DNA from: an uncultured Leucobacter sp.
GTDB lineage: Bacteria; Actinomycetota; Actinomycetes; Actinomycetales; Microbacteriaceae
Direction: 5' to 3'
Assembly: GCA_937872275.1 (NCBI GenBank)
Contig: CALMSE010000068.1
Span: forward strand, 1 to 14,118
Length of the DNA stretch: 14,118 nt
This document shows, one piece after another, positions 6,100 to 13,462 of this stretch. The first letter of the stretch is position 1, and the number at the start of each line of letters is the position of its first letter. Position numbers and translations under genes: made by a program. Under the pieces are notes generated by a model, which searched no databases, was not told the DNA's origin, and saw only the letters and a program-made list of their open reading frames with translations.

Positions 6100-7110
6100 C
6101 TACTGCACCTTCACGTTGCGGAGCACCGCGGCGGCCTTGGTCGCCTTCAGCGCCACCGCGACCGGGCCGAGCTCGACCTCGCCCTTCTTCACCGCGCCGG
6201 CGGAGGAGAAGTCGGGCAGCCAGGTCTCGACCAGCTGCGAGCCGACCGTCGCGACGCCGTGAAAGCCGTCGAGCAGGTCGAGGCGGATCGCGTAGATGTC
6301 GGTCAGGCCGGTCACCGACGAACCGCCGACCGTGCGAGTCTCGATCGGGATGACCGCGTTGCTCGAGGCGGGCTTCTCGCCGGCGTCGACGAACATGACG
6401 TTGCCGTAGCGCTCGCGCTCCACGGGGCGGCCGTTGCGGTCGAGGAGGCCCTCGAAAGGGTCGCGGGTGTAGAGGCCGACACGGCGAGCGATCGCACGGA
6501 TCTTCGACAGAGCCTTGCGGTTGCCGAGGATCAGCGAGGCCGGGCCGTTGAGGATGTCGAGCAGGTCGTCGAGGGTGTCGAGCGCCTGCTGCGGCACCGC
6601 GGCCGACGAATCCAGATTCGACCAGTCGGTGACCGTGGTCAGGCCGACCTCGGTCGAGGAGCCGGTGAGTGCCTTGTCGAGGCCGTCGAAGCCGTTCGCG
6701 TCCACCGCGGTGTCGCCGTTCACGACCTCGTCGTTGAACTTCGCCACGGTCGACTTGACCTTCTGCGCGAGGTTCAGCTCCACGGCCGAGCCGGCGCCGG
6801 TTCCGAGGTTGCGTGCGATCACGCGATCCACCTCGAAGCTGCCGCCCATCGGCGCCAGTTCGACGGAGACCTTGAGCGTGGTGACGTTCTGAGGGGTGTA
6901 CTCGGTGTTGATCGCACGGGTCGACGCGGACGCCTGGGTGGCGAGTCGACGGTATCCGTACGTGAGGGTGCCGCCTGCCGGCGACGGGTTCACCGCGTCG
7001 TCGAACTGCAGGAGCTCCATCATCGGCGAGGCCTTGCGGAACTCGTCGATGACGAACGGGTCGTAGTCCATCTGGACGTTGTTCTTCGCCTCAGTGAGGG
7101 TAACGGGCAT
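6100..7110 (-). CDS. Major capsid protein (HK97-fold)
   Basis: The 336-residue product fits the HK97-fold shell protein. It opens with a helical N-arm (MPVTLTEAKNNVQMDYDPFV, then DEFRKASPMMELLQF), followed by the strand-rich region with YGYRRLATQA near 52-61 and the ELAPMGGSFEVDRVIARNL stretch that marks the E-loop/P-domain entry in this family. The mid region contains ILGNRKALSKIRAIARR (about 203-219) and ERERYGNVMFVDAGE (about 239-253), conserved P-domain elements. The end is a short A-domain strand pair. The ATG at 7110 has AGGAAGGGG 5 bases upstream, a strong site as expected for the most abundant protein. The scaffold gene ends 35 bases upstream. No protease gene is nearby, so scaffold cleavage, if any, is not by a recognised phage protease here. 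Confidence 0.92.
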   Translation of the reverse strand: MPVTLTEAKNNVQMDYDPFVIDEFRKASPMMELLQFDDAVNPSPAGGTLTYGYRRLATQASASTRAINTEYTPQNVTTLKVSVELAPMGGSFEVDRVIARNLGTGAGSAVELNLAQKVKSTVAKFNDEVVNGDTAVDANGFDGLDKALTGSSTEVGLTTVTDWSNLDSSAAVPQQALDTLDDLLDILNGPASLILGNRKALSKIRAIARRVGLYTRDPFEGLLDRNGRPVERERYGNVMFVDAGEKPASSNAVIPIETRTVGGSSVTGLTDIYAIRLDLLDGFHGVATVGSQLVETWLPDFSSAGAVKKGEVELGPVAVALKATKAAAVLRNVKVQ

Positions 7111-7145
7111 GATCGCCCCTTCCTGGGTAGATGCGAATCAGCCGG

Positions 7146-7802
7146 TCAGGCGTTCGCGTAGTGGTTGTTGATCGCCGCGCCGAGGGACTTCGGGGCTGCC
7201 GGATCGCCGCCGCCCCCCGTCGGTGCGGACTGCTGCCGGGCGGGCGGCTTCGGGCCGGGCGCCTGTGCAGCGAATCGGGGGTTCGCGTCCACGAACTCCT
7301 GGATCTTGGCGGCGAGGGCCTTCTCGTCCGCCACATCGACGCCGTCCAGCGTCTGGGTGAAGGCCTGCGAGTCGAGCAGGGCGTCCACGTCGGCGATGTC
7401 CTTCGCCGCGGTGGTGATCTTGGTGACGCGCTCCCGGTCGGCCTTCTCGGCTTCGTACTCGGCGATTCGGGCCTCCGCCGCCTCGCGCGCCGCACGCTCG
7501 GTCGCGGACTCCGCGGCCAAGGCCTCAGCACGCTCGCGGTGGCTCTTCGCCTCGTCCCGGAGCCCCTTCACGTAGTCGGGGTGGTACCAGTCCTGCGCGG
7601 GCCGCTCGGGGGCGGTGATGACCTGGGGGATGGGACTCGGCGCCGGCTGGGGTACGGGCGGAGAGGGTGCGGGCGGGTTCTCCCCGCCGGCCCCTCCGTC
7701 GCCGTTCTCGGCGCAGCGGATCCCGCGCAGCCAGAGCGGTGCACGCCCGATCGTCCAACCGGGCGCGACCTCACGGCCGCGGATCTGTCGAGTGCTGTTC
7801 AT
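7146..7802 (-). CDS. Capsid scaffold protein
   Basis: The product has 218 residues and is typical of a scaffold: a Pro-rich disordered stretch (about 40-65, PAPSPPVPQPAPSP), a long charged helix rich in Ala/Glu/Arg (about 78-126, e.g. EAKSHRERAEALAAESATER), then a second helical part and a Gly/Pro/Gln-rich linker before the C-terminal end SLGAAINNHYANA, which in such proteins contacts the capsid. It directs shell assembly and then leaves or is removed. I place the start at ATG 7802 because AGGAGG lies 9 bases upstream and the candidate zinc-ribbon ORF stops in the same ATGA quartet. The frame is open further upstream to 7868, but without a comparable site. The position directly before the major capsid gene is standard. 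Confidence 0.85.
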   Translation of the reverse strand: MNSTRQIRGREVAPGWTIGRAPLWLRGIRCAENGDGGAGGENPPAPSPPVPQPAPSPIPQVITAPERPAQDWYHPDYVKGLRDEAKSHRERAEALAAESATERAAREAAEARIAEYEAEKADRERVTKITTAAKDIADVDALLDSQAFTQTLDGVDVADEKALAAKIQEFVDANPRFAAQAPGPKPPARQQSAPTGGGGDPAAPKSLGAAINNHYANA

Positions 7803-7924
7803 GGTGCTGTGCCTCCTGCACATCGGGCACACCCGTCCGGGCGTGCGGGCATGAAAAAAGCCCCACACTCCGTGCAGGGCTGGTACTCTGTGAGAGAACC
7901 CAGCAGGCAGTGCTCAGATCGCAC
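7799..7924 (-). CDS. Candidate 41-aa zinc-ribbon protein
   Basis: This 41-residue frame begins with GTG at 7924 and ends with TGA at 7801-7799, overlapping the scaffold ATG in an ATGA quartet. It carries CTEC and CARC separated by 11 residues (CX2C-X11-CX2C), the ligand pattern of a small zinc ribbon. No ATG is available, and the ribosome site is weak (AAGGA about 13 bases upstream), so the start is uncertain. Function is unknown; similar small Cys-pair proteins lie between the portal/MuF and scaffold genes of some actinobacteriophages, by my recollection. A terminator-like hairpin with T6 lies inside it, which weakens the coding call. If the hairpin works as a terminator, the frame may be chance sequence. 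Confidence 0.5.
   Translation of the reverse strand: MRSEHCLLGSLTEYQPCTECGAFFMPARPDGCARCAGGTAP
7854..7881 (-). terminator. Terminator-like hairpin with six T residues
   Basis: On the minus strand a 10-bp stem (AGCCCTGCAC with GTGTGGGGCT, two G-U pairs) closes a 3-base GGA loop and is followed directly by T6 (7859-7854). This is the only stem plus T run of classic form in the window. It lies between the MuF gene and the scaffold, inside the candidate zinc-ribbon frame. It may lower readthrough into scaffold and capsid, yet those genes need high expression, so a promoter further downstream would be needed; none is evident. Confidence 0.55.
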
Positions 7925-7946
7925 AGCCCAGCTGGGTTCCTTCGTT

Positions 7947-9446
7947 TCATCGGGCGAGGTAGGTGAGCTTCCCGTCCGCGCCGATGACGATCACGTGGGT
8001 GATCTTCTTCTCGGCGGCCAGGCGGCGACGAACCTGCGAGATCGCGTCGGCGCCGTCGAGAGCCGACCGCCGCAGATCAATCACCATGCGGCTGCTCTGC
8101 TGTCGGGCGCGCGCGAACTGGTGGTTGATCGTGTTCTTGCCGCCTCCGAGCGGGCTCTTGAACTCCCAGATCTCGCCGTCCATGACCGCGTCGGGGTTCT
8201 TCACCCCGTGCGCTGTCGAGAGCGGCTTGAACTCGATGCGGTGACCGTGCTGTGCGAGGGTCGCCGCGGTGTTGAGCTCGTGCGGATCGACAACGAGACC
8301 GCGAGGGATTGAGACGGAGCCCCGCGGCGGCGGAGTCGGCTTCGTGCGCCCCTGCGGGTTCGATGTGCCCCCATCGGCGAACGGCAGCTGCTCGCGGAAC
8401 GAACGTCTCGTGATCCCGGTGTCGCGCACGTGGGCACGGACCCGCGCCTGCGCCTCTCCGATCTCGTCCGGGTCACCCCCACGCTTCGCGTCCCGCACCT
8501 CCCGCTCGAGCTCGCGCAACTTGTCACGAGCGTTCTCGTGCTCCGGGTCGTGCGTCGTGACGCCGCGACGGTCGAGCCCGGGCAAAGCAGCGACGAGCAC
8601 GCACCGGCAGTTCGGGTGCCCCCATCCGGCCGCGCGTGCCTGCTCGAGGGTGCCGTCGACATGGATCACGGTCGGCACAGCGGTGATCGCGTGCGGCACG
8701 ACGACGTCGCCCAGGCTCCCGCGCTCCGTGAGTACCTTGTCGGCCCATGCCGCGCAGTTCGCGCAGGCGTCGGACCCGATGACGATGCTGAACGTCTCAA
8801 TGCCGTGCGCATGCATCGACGCAACGGACTGGTCGCGCCACGCGCGCGCCGCCGCGGTACGGGTCGCCATCTCCGCATAGGAGCCGATGCGCCACCGGCG
8901 GCCAGCCCTGTCGATGAACCCCGTGATGCCGTCAGCGAGGTAGCGGTCGACCTGCCGGCGCTGCAACTGCTGCCACGTTGACCGGCCGGCGAGCATGTCG
9001 CCCACCGTGGTGGCCGTCATCGCCTGGTAGGCGTCCACGGGGGCGCGGAGGATGCGGGCGTTCAGTGCTCGCAGAGAATCGCGGAGCTCGGTTTCGGCCG
9101 CGGCGACGGCCCACAGCCCACCAGCGGTCACAGTGGAGGCGCCGAGTGCAGGGATCGCGAGCAGCTGCCGGGCGACCTCTGTCGCCGCCTCGCCCGCAGT
9201 GATCCGGGCGACTATCGCCGCGAGCTCGTCGGCCGGGACCGACTGCAGAAGGTGCTCGGCCTGCCTGCGCAGGTCGCGCACCGCGGCGAGGCGATCAGCG
9301 AGACCCGGAGGCGAGACGATTGCCTGCTCGAGGTGCCGTCTCAGATTCGCTTCGAGAGCTTCCTCGATGCGGCGGTACCGTTCCGCGATGGCGTGCCCGA
9401 GGTCGTCGATGAAATCGGCCGGCGACATGCCTTCCCAGAGGGCCAC
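7947..9446 (-). CDS. MuF-type minor capsid protein with C-terminal nuclease-like domain
   Basis: The 499-residue product has two parts. Residues 1-290 are the minor capsid / head morphogenesis part: a helical N-terminus, then the Cys/His cluster CANC at 228-231 and GHPNCRC at 276-282, which is the signature of the phage minor capsid 2 (MuF-related) family, a portal-bound protein injected or retained with the head. A charged coil (about 305-340) and a Pro-rich linker (about 366-377) lead to residues about 385-499, which resemble CdiA-CT-type nuclease toxins: NPDAVMDGEIWEFK gives a PD-(D/E)XK core at D419, E428 and K430, followed by an NHQFARARQQ helix and VIDL and VIVIG strands. MuF toxins with variable C-termini are known. 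The start is GTG at 9446, with AGGA 10 bases upstream; ATG at 9428 is an alternative. Confidence 0.85.
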   Translation of the reverse strand: MALWEGMSPADFIDDLGHAIAERYRRIEEALEANLRRHLEQAIVSPPGLADRLAAVRDLRRQAEHLLQSVPADELAAIVARITAGEAATEVARQLLAIPALGASTVTAGGLWAVAAAETELRDSLRALNARILRAPVDAYQAMTATTVGDMLAGRSTWQQLQRRQVDRYLADGITGFIDRAGRRWRIGSYAEMATRTAAARAWRDQSVASMHAHGIETFSIVIGSDACANCAAWADKVLTERGSLGDVVVPHAITAVPTVIHVDGTLEQARAAGWGHPNCRCVLVAALPGLDRRGVTTHDPEHENARDKLRELEREVRDAKRGGDPDEIGEAQARVRAHVRDTGITRRSFREQLPFADGGTSNPQGRTKPTPPPRGSVSIPRGLVVDPHELNTAATLAQHGHRIEFKPLSTAHGVKNPDAVMDGEIWEFKSPLGGGKNTINHQFARARQQSSRMVIDLRRSALDGADAISQVRRRLAAEKKITHVIVIGADGKLTYLAR

Positions 9447-9451
9447 GGGAG

Positions 9452-9778
9452 TTAGTCCTGCAGCGGCGGCGCGGGCTCGTACGTCGGCTCACTGCTCGCG
9501 TAGGTCCTGGTCGCGATCATCGACTCCTCCGCCTCGGCGACCTGCCCGCGCACGAGCCGCGACGCGGTATCGAATAGATCACCGGTCAGGCTGGCCGACA
9601 TCGTGGTCGACCGGATCACGAGACCGCTCGTGCCGTCCGGGCGCACATACAGCGCCGCGGTGACGAACCCCTGCACCTCCACGTCATCGCCCTGCTCGGC
9701 GCGCGCGTCATCGGTGATCGCTTCCGCCAGTGCCTGGGCGTCGACCTCGAACGGTTCAGCCTTCGTCGTCTCGGTCAT
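9452..9778 (-). CDS. Hypothetical 108-aa acidic protein between portal and MuF
   Basis: I do not recognise this family. The 108-residue product is acidic, with a helical N-terminal half (VDAQALAEAITDDARAEQG) and a predicted strand-rich centre (EVQGFVTAALYVRPDGTSG, then LVIRSTTMSASLTG), and a loose Pro-rich end. No signal peptide, membrane helix or catalytic motif is seen. The ATG at 9778 has AAGGAG about 6 bases upstream, a strong site, and overlaps the end of the portal gene by 23 bases. The frame is open upstream, but the extension is arginine-rich shadow sequence and was dropped. Tight placement between portal and minor capsid genes suggests a head-assembly or DNA-injection accessory role. 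The MuF gene starts 5 bases after its stop. Confidence 0.7.
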   Translation of the reverse strand: MTETTKAEPFEVDAQALAEAITDDARAEQGDDVEVQGFVTAALYVRPDGTSGLVIRSTTMSASLTGDLFDTASRLVRGQVAEAEESMIATRTYASSEPTYEPAPPLQD

Positions 9779-11408
9779 CGTCGTCTCCTTGCTGTGATTC
9801 GACCTGCCCGACCACGCGGCCGAGGGTCGCCGGGTCGGGCATCTCCTGCCCACGCTCCTGCTGGATGCGAGTCACCTCCTCGGTGACCTGCGTCGCCGTC
9901 CAGTCCGGGTTTGCGCGCGTGACCTTCATGAGCAGCGAGATCGCACCAGCTGCCTCGAGCAGCGCGACCGTCTCGGCGAGCTCCTTCGGCGGCTCCTGCG
10001 ACATCTCGGGGAACTCCACGATGGGGAGCTCATCGAGTCGCTTCAGGCCGCCGCCGTACTGCACCGAATGCACCTCGAGCACGAGGCGGGCGAGCTCGCC
10101 GAGCGTCTGCCGGTCGTGAAGGTTCTTCTTCGACCTGGTGCGCTCCGACGCAGCGTTGCGATCCTCAACCTCGGTCGCGGTGATCTGGCCGCCGTCCTGC
10201 CCGCCACCGTCACCCCACGCCGAGGGGCTGTAGCCCGCCTTACGCAGGATCTCGCGGTATCCGGCGTTCAGGGTGCGCTCGTGCTGCTCGACGCGGATCT
10301 CGTGCTGCTGGTGGTGGATCGGGAGCTTGCCGTCGACGAGGTCGCCGGGCATCTCGATCTTCGTGACGTACTCGGCGAGCTCGTCGAACGAGGCGCCGCG
10401 CCCTCGCCCCATCGACGTCAGGTAGGCGGAAGGGACGAACGTGCGACCGGCGCCGAGACGGAGGTCACGCATCCACGACGACCAGGTGCGATCGAGGTCA
10501 TCGAACAGGCCGTGCAGCTGCGCGAAGTCCGACCTTCCGGCGTAGCGGAGCGTCGGATGCTTGCGCCACTCCACGGTGGGCGCGTTGAGCCCGTAGACGG
10601 CGTCGAGGCGCTGCAGGCCGGTGACGACCCGCGAGTCGGGATCGACGAGTCCCGCGTAGGGTTCGCCGATCGGATGCGCCTTAAGGTCGACCCGTGTGCC
10701 GAGGTTGTCCTCGCCGCCCTCGAACAGGGCGTGCTCGACGTAGCCGACACCGCCGTCGACCGCGTGATGCGAGAGGAGGCGGTAGTAGACGCGGTCTTCC
10801 TGCTGCTCGGACCAGAGCGTGACCGCGGCGAGGCGGCCGTTGCGGAACTCGGGGATCGCGACGTCGGGCCCGAACGCCTCCCACCACACCTCACCAGGGG
10901 CGAGGTCGGTATCCCACATGGGGATGCTGATCGCGGCGCCGAGCGCGGCCTTCATCTCGCCGTAGATGTTCAGCTGCGCGAGCGAACGGTCGGCGTCCAT
11001 GAGCTTGCGCAGCAGCACGGCGTCAGCGTTGGTGGAGTCGGCCTCTTCGCCGGGGATGAGGAACCGGGGCGACTGAGCGAACTGCAGATCCGAGGACAGC
11101 GTCGCGAGGTTCGCGGCGGCCGGGAGGTGCGTCTTGATCGGCTGCGGAGCGCCCGGGGTGAAGTTGCGGCCCTTCGCTCCCCAGAAGAACGACGCACCGC
11201 GCTCCTTGATGCCCGCGACGATGTCGGACACGAGACCGCCGTTGCGATGGGGCTTGATGAGGTTGTTCTTGCCGGCCGCCCCGCCGCCGTAGACCGACTC
11301 GAGGCGTCGGCGCGACCCGGTCCACCAGGCGTCGTTCTCGGCGTAGGCGATGTACGCGGCGAGCCACTGGGGCGGGGGCCACGCGCTGTTCTCGGTCGGC
11401 ATCGCCAT
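9756..11408 (-). CDS. Portal protein
   Basis: The 550-residue product fits the SPP1 gp6-like portal family of siphoviruses: a mixed N-terminal part with SLAQLNIYGEMKAALGAA near 145-162 (wing/stem entry), a strand-rich centre, the loop GDGGGQDGGQITATEVEDRN, and a long C-terminal helix region with TRSKKNLHDRQTLGELARLV. It forms the dodecameric ring through which DNA enters, and carries the neck. The very acidic end (DDDDRDDEG) is common in portals. The start is ATG at 11408 with AGAGGGG 10 bases upstream, two codons before a second ATG. The frame extends upstream to 11606, but that part overlaps the terminase in an arginine-rich shadow and is rejected. It lies 23 bases after the terminase stop. 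Confidence 0.92.
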   Translation of the reverse strand: MAMPTENSAWPPPQWLAAYIAYAENDAWWTGSRRRLESVYGGGAAGKNNLIKPHRNGGLVSDIVAGIKERGASFFWGAKGRNFTPGAPQPIKTHLPAAANLATLSSDLQFAQSPRFLIPGEEADSTNADAVLLRKLMDADRSLAQLNIYGEMKAALGAAISIPMWDTDLAPGEVWWEAFGPDVAIPEFRNGRLAAVTLWSEQQEDRVYYRLLSHHAVDGGVGYVEHALFEGGEDNLGTRVDLKAHPIGEPYAGLVDPDSRVVTGLQRLDAVYGLNAPTVEWRKHPTLRYAGRSDFAQLHGLFDDLDRTWSSWMRDLRLGAGRTFVPSAYLTSMGRGRGASFDELAEYVTKIEMPGDLVDGKLPIHHQQHEIRVEQHERTLNAGYREILRKAGYSPSAWGDGGGQDGGQITATEVEDRNAASERTRSKKNLHDRQTLGELARLVLEVHSVQYGGGLKRLDELPIVEFPEMSQEPPKELAETVALLEAAGAISLLMKVTRANPDWTATQVTEEVTRIQQERGQEMPDPATLGRVVGQVESQQGDDDDRDDEG

Positions 11409-11431
11409 GGCAGCGGCCCCTCTCTCTGAGT

Positions 11432-12730
11432 TCAGGCGGCGAGGGCGTACCCGAGCACGGGCGCCCACGTCCCGCGGGTCGAGCGCACCGCGTAGCGCAG
11501 CGCGTCCATGAAGTGGTCGTTCTCCTTGAGCACCTCGTCGACGCCTTCCTCGGCGGCCTTCGGATCCCAGGAGTATTCGGTGATCTCCGCGAGCACTCCG
11601 GCGCACGTTTCGGCAGCGAAGATGATGCGGCCCTCAGCGAGGAGGTTGGACACGTCGGCGATGCCGCGCAGCACACGGTTGTCGGCCTTCCACGTGATCT
11701 GATCGTCGGCCAGCAACTGGGCGCGCAATGACGCGGCAGAAGGGTCGAGGAACCAGAACTCGGGTTCGACGAACGCGCCAGGGTGGTGCTTCGGCTTCTC
11801 GGCGTCGTCGGCAACCCAGTCGCGGAGGCGGCGGGAGAGCTCGACGTCGGGGAGTGTGATGCCGTGGTGGTCGGCGGCGTTGTATCCCCACGAGCCGAGG
11901 ACAACGAGGCGCGGCCGGCGCTCCTTGGTGAGGGCGAGCAGAACGCCCGCGGTCGTGTTGGTCGTGCCGTAGTCGATTCCGACGGCGAGGCATCGCTCGA
12001 GCGGGGGGAGCTCCGCCCAGGGGACGATGTGCTTGTCCTCGTTGAACTCCCGATAGACGACGCCCGCGGCGGCCACCCACTTGCCGAGGATGAACCGGTC
12101 GTAGAAGACGCCTGTGAAGGCGCGCTTCTGCAGGGCGACGTACTCGGGAGGGAGCGATGGGTTGTCGTCCATCGTGAAGGCGAAGTGCTGGGTGTCGGTC
12201 TCGGCGCCGCGGAGGATCCACTTGGTGCGGAGCCAGTGGTTGCGGCCGCCCGGGTTCGTCGTGGCGAGGAGCTTCGCGCCCGGCACACGGAGGCGGGTGA
12301 TGAGCATGTTCCAGAAGGCCTCGGGCAGGAGCGTCGCCTCGTCGACGTATGCCAGCGACACGGTCATGCCGCGGATCTTCGTCTCCGCGTTCGAGTCGCC
12401 GGCGCCGTAGAGGTGGATGGTGCGGCCGAGGATCCTGGCGGTCTTCGCTCCGGGGGTGTACTTGACCTGCAGTGCGAGGCGGCCGAAGATCTGCTCGGAC
12501 ATGAGTAGCTGCATGACGTTCGTGTTGAGCGTGGTCAGCGTGCGGCCGATCATGATGATCTGCCCGTGCTTCGGCGCCCGCCTGACGGCGAGGAGGAACG
12601 CCCAGAGCGACACGAACGTCTTGCCCGCCGACACGGCGCCCGAGAGGATCGTGTGCTTCCTGCGCCCCCATGTGGCGAGGAATCGGAGCTGCTTGGGGGA
12701 GAAGACCCCGCCGAGCGGTGTCGCGCTCAC
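11432..12730 (-). CDS. terL: Terminase large subunit
   Basis: The 432-residue product is the packaging motor and nuclease. The ATPase half has a Walker A-like P loop SGAVSAGKT at 30-38, a Walker B LAYVDEA at 126-132 with the catalytic Glu after Asp130, and the coupling motif TTNPGG at 157-162. The nuclease half has acidic residues D253 (GIDYGTT), D329 (WFLDPSA) and D409 (NDHFMDALRY), the spacing of the RNase H-like family. Length is usual for the shorter Terminase_3/6 group. The start is GTG at 12730, after a GAGAGGGGG site; no better ATG exists upstream before the frame is lost. The gap to the small subunit holds a perfect 11-bp hairpin. This is one of the most secure calls in the window. 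Confidence 0.97.
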   Translation of the reverse strand: MSATPLGGVFSPKQLRFLATWGRRKHTILSGAVSAGKTFVSLWAFLLAVRRAPKHGQIIMIGRTLTTLNTNVMQLLMSEQIFGRLALQVKYTPGAKTARILGRTIHLYGAGDSNAETKIRGMTVSLAYVDEATLLPEAFWNMLITRLRVPGAKLLATTNPGGRNHWLRTKWILRGAETDTQHFAFTMDDNPSLPPEYVALQKRAFTGVFYDRFILGKWVAAAGVVYREFNEDKHIVPWAELPPLERCLAVGIDYGTTNTTAGVLLALTKERRPRLVVLGSWGYNAADHHGITLPDVELSRRLRDWVADDAEKPKHHPGAFVEPEFWFLDPSAASLRAQLLADDQITWKADNRVLRGIADVSNLLAEGRIIFAAETCAGVLAEITEYSWDPKAAEEGVDEVLKENDHFMDALRYAVRSTRGTWAPVLGYALAA

Positions 12731-12760
12731 AGGGCCCCCTCTCGTGTGTGGTGAGGGCCG

Positions 12761-12797
12761 CCGCCCCGCCTGTGCCGTGCGGCTTGAGGCGGGGCGG
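12761..12797 (-). promoter_or_regulatory. Perfect 11-bp hairpin between the terminase genes
   Basis: Arms 12761-12771 and 12787-12797 (CCGCCCCGCCT with its complement) enclose a 15-base loop. It begins 8 bases past the small-subunit stop and ends about 20 bases before the large-subunit ribosome site. No T run follows. It may limit readthrough or protect the upstream message end. Confidence 0.5.
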
Positions 12798-12805
12798 TCG
12801 GTGGA

Positions 12806-13321
12806 TCAGTCGCTCGTCTGGTCTCCATCGAGCAGCCCCCGCGCAGCGGCACCTATCGCCGCCTCGAGCGCGTCGAGCGTGCTGGTCGCGTTCTCCACCC
12901 CGGTATCGCGGTCCAGGAGCTTTGTCGCCTTGTCCACCGCGGTGCCGGCTACCACGTTCGCGTTCCGCCGGTCGGTCATGTCGACCTTGCGGGTCGTCTT
13001 CACGACCTGGCCGGCTTGCGTGATCATCGTCTGCTCGACCTCGCCGCGCTCGATCTCATCGAGAGCGCCCTCGGCCATATCCATCATCCGCTCGACAAGA
13101 CGAGCACGACGAGCAGCCAGATCGATCGTCTTCGCCGCCGTCGCCTGCGCCGTCGCCGAGCGGTCGAAGCTCAGCCCGAGCGCCTTCGCATGCGACGACA
13201 CCGTCGACGGGGAGCAGCCGATCTCGCGTGCGATCGCGTTGCGGCTGAGGTTCTGAGCGTGGAGGTCACGCACGCGGGCGCGCGTTTCCGCGACGTCCGG
13301 TCGGGGCGCCTTCTGTGCCAT
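12806..13321 (-). CDS. terS: Terminase small subunit
   Basis: The 171-residue product has an N-terminal helix-turn-helix at about 13-52 (AETRARVRDLHAQNLSRNAI then AREIGCSPSTVSSHAKALGL), the usual DNA-recognition part of small terminases. A long helical middle (70-110, ARRARLVERMMDMAEGALDE) should drive oligomer formation, and a variable C-terminal part contacts the large subunit. Its role is to bind the packaging start site and license TerL. The start is ATG at 13321 with GGAGG 9 bases upstream, a strong site. The gene sits directly before terL and after a 169-bp non-coding gap, the kind of place where phages keep their packaging site. Confidence 0.88.
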   Translation of the reverse strand: MAQKAPRPDVAETRARVRDLHAQNLSRNAIAREIGCSPSTVSSHAKALGLSFDRSATAQATAAKTIDLAARRARLVERMMDMAEGALDEIERGEVEQTMITQAGQVVKTTRKVDMTDRRNANVVAGTAVDKATKLLDRDTGVENATSTLDALEAAIGAAARGLLDGDQTSD

Positions 13322-13373
13322 CGCGGGTGTCCTCCCGGTGGGTGCCCTGTCCTGGGCGTGTGGTGTGTTCCGT

Positions 13374-13411
13374 GGTGCGCGCGGGGAGGGGGCTCTGAAC
13401 CCGCGCGCACC
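13374..13411. repeat. Perfect 12-bp inverted repeat upstream of terS
   Basis: Arms 13374-13385 (GGTGCGCGCGGG) and 13400-13411 are perfect complements with a 14-base spacer. It lies about 50 bases before the terS start and 20 bases after the terminator. It may be an operator, a leader hairpin, or a TerS-binding site. Confidence 0.6.
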
Positions 13412-13420
13412 GTTTCGGAA

Positions 13421-13462
13421 GGAATGAGAAAGGCCCCGATGCGATTTCTCGCGTCTGGGGCC
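13421..13462 (-). terminator. Probable terminator after the HTH gene
   Basis: A 12-bp stem at 13432-13443 and 13450-13462 has one bulged base and a 6-base loop. On the minus strand it is followed by TTTCTCATTCC, a T-rich tail of moderate quality. It starts 28 bases past the HTH stop and would separate the upstream genes from the packaging operon. Confidence 0.65.

Noticed and set aside
7771..7950. 59-codon minus-strand frame starting ATG at 7950, overlapping the MuF stop in an ATGA quartet.
   Set aside because: It has no recognisable motif, reads mostly as Ser/Pro/Arg/His shadow sequence with mixed third positions, and overlaps the scaffold gene and the better-supported zinc-ribbon frame. 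The overlap alone is not enough. It is kept only as an outside immunity candidate.
10068..11429. 453-codon plus-strand frame opposite the portal gene.
   Set aside because: Composition is that of an antisense shadow (Val/Glu/Arg/Leu-rich repeats without motifs) and the minus-strand portal is well supported.
11408..11606. Upstream extension of the portal frame.
   Set aside because: It overlaps terL, is arginine-rich, and a good ribosome site precedes the ATG at 11408.
11023..12671. Long minus-strand frames in other phases across terL and portal.
   Set aside because: They are Ser/Arg/Pro- or Arg/His-rich, lack motifs and overlap two strongly supported genes.
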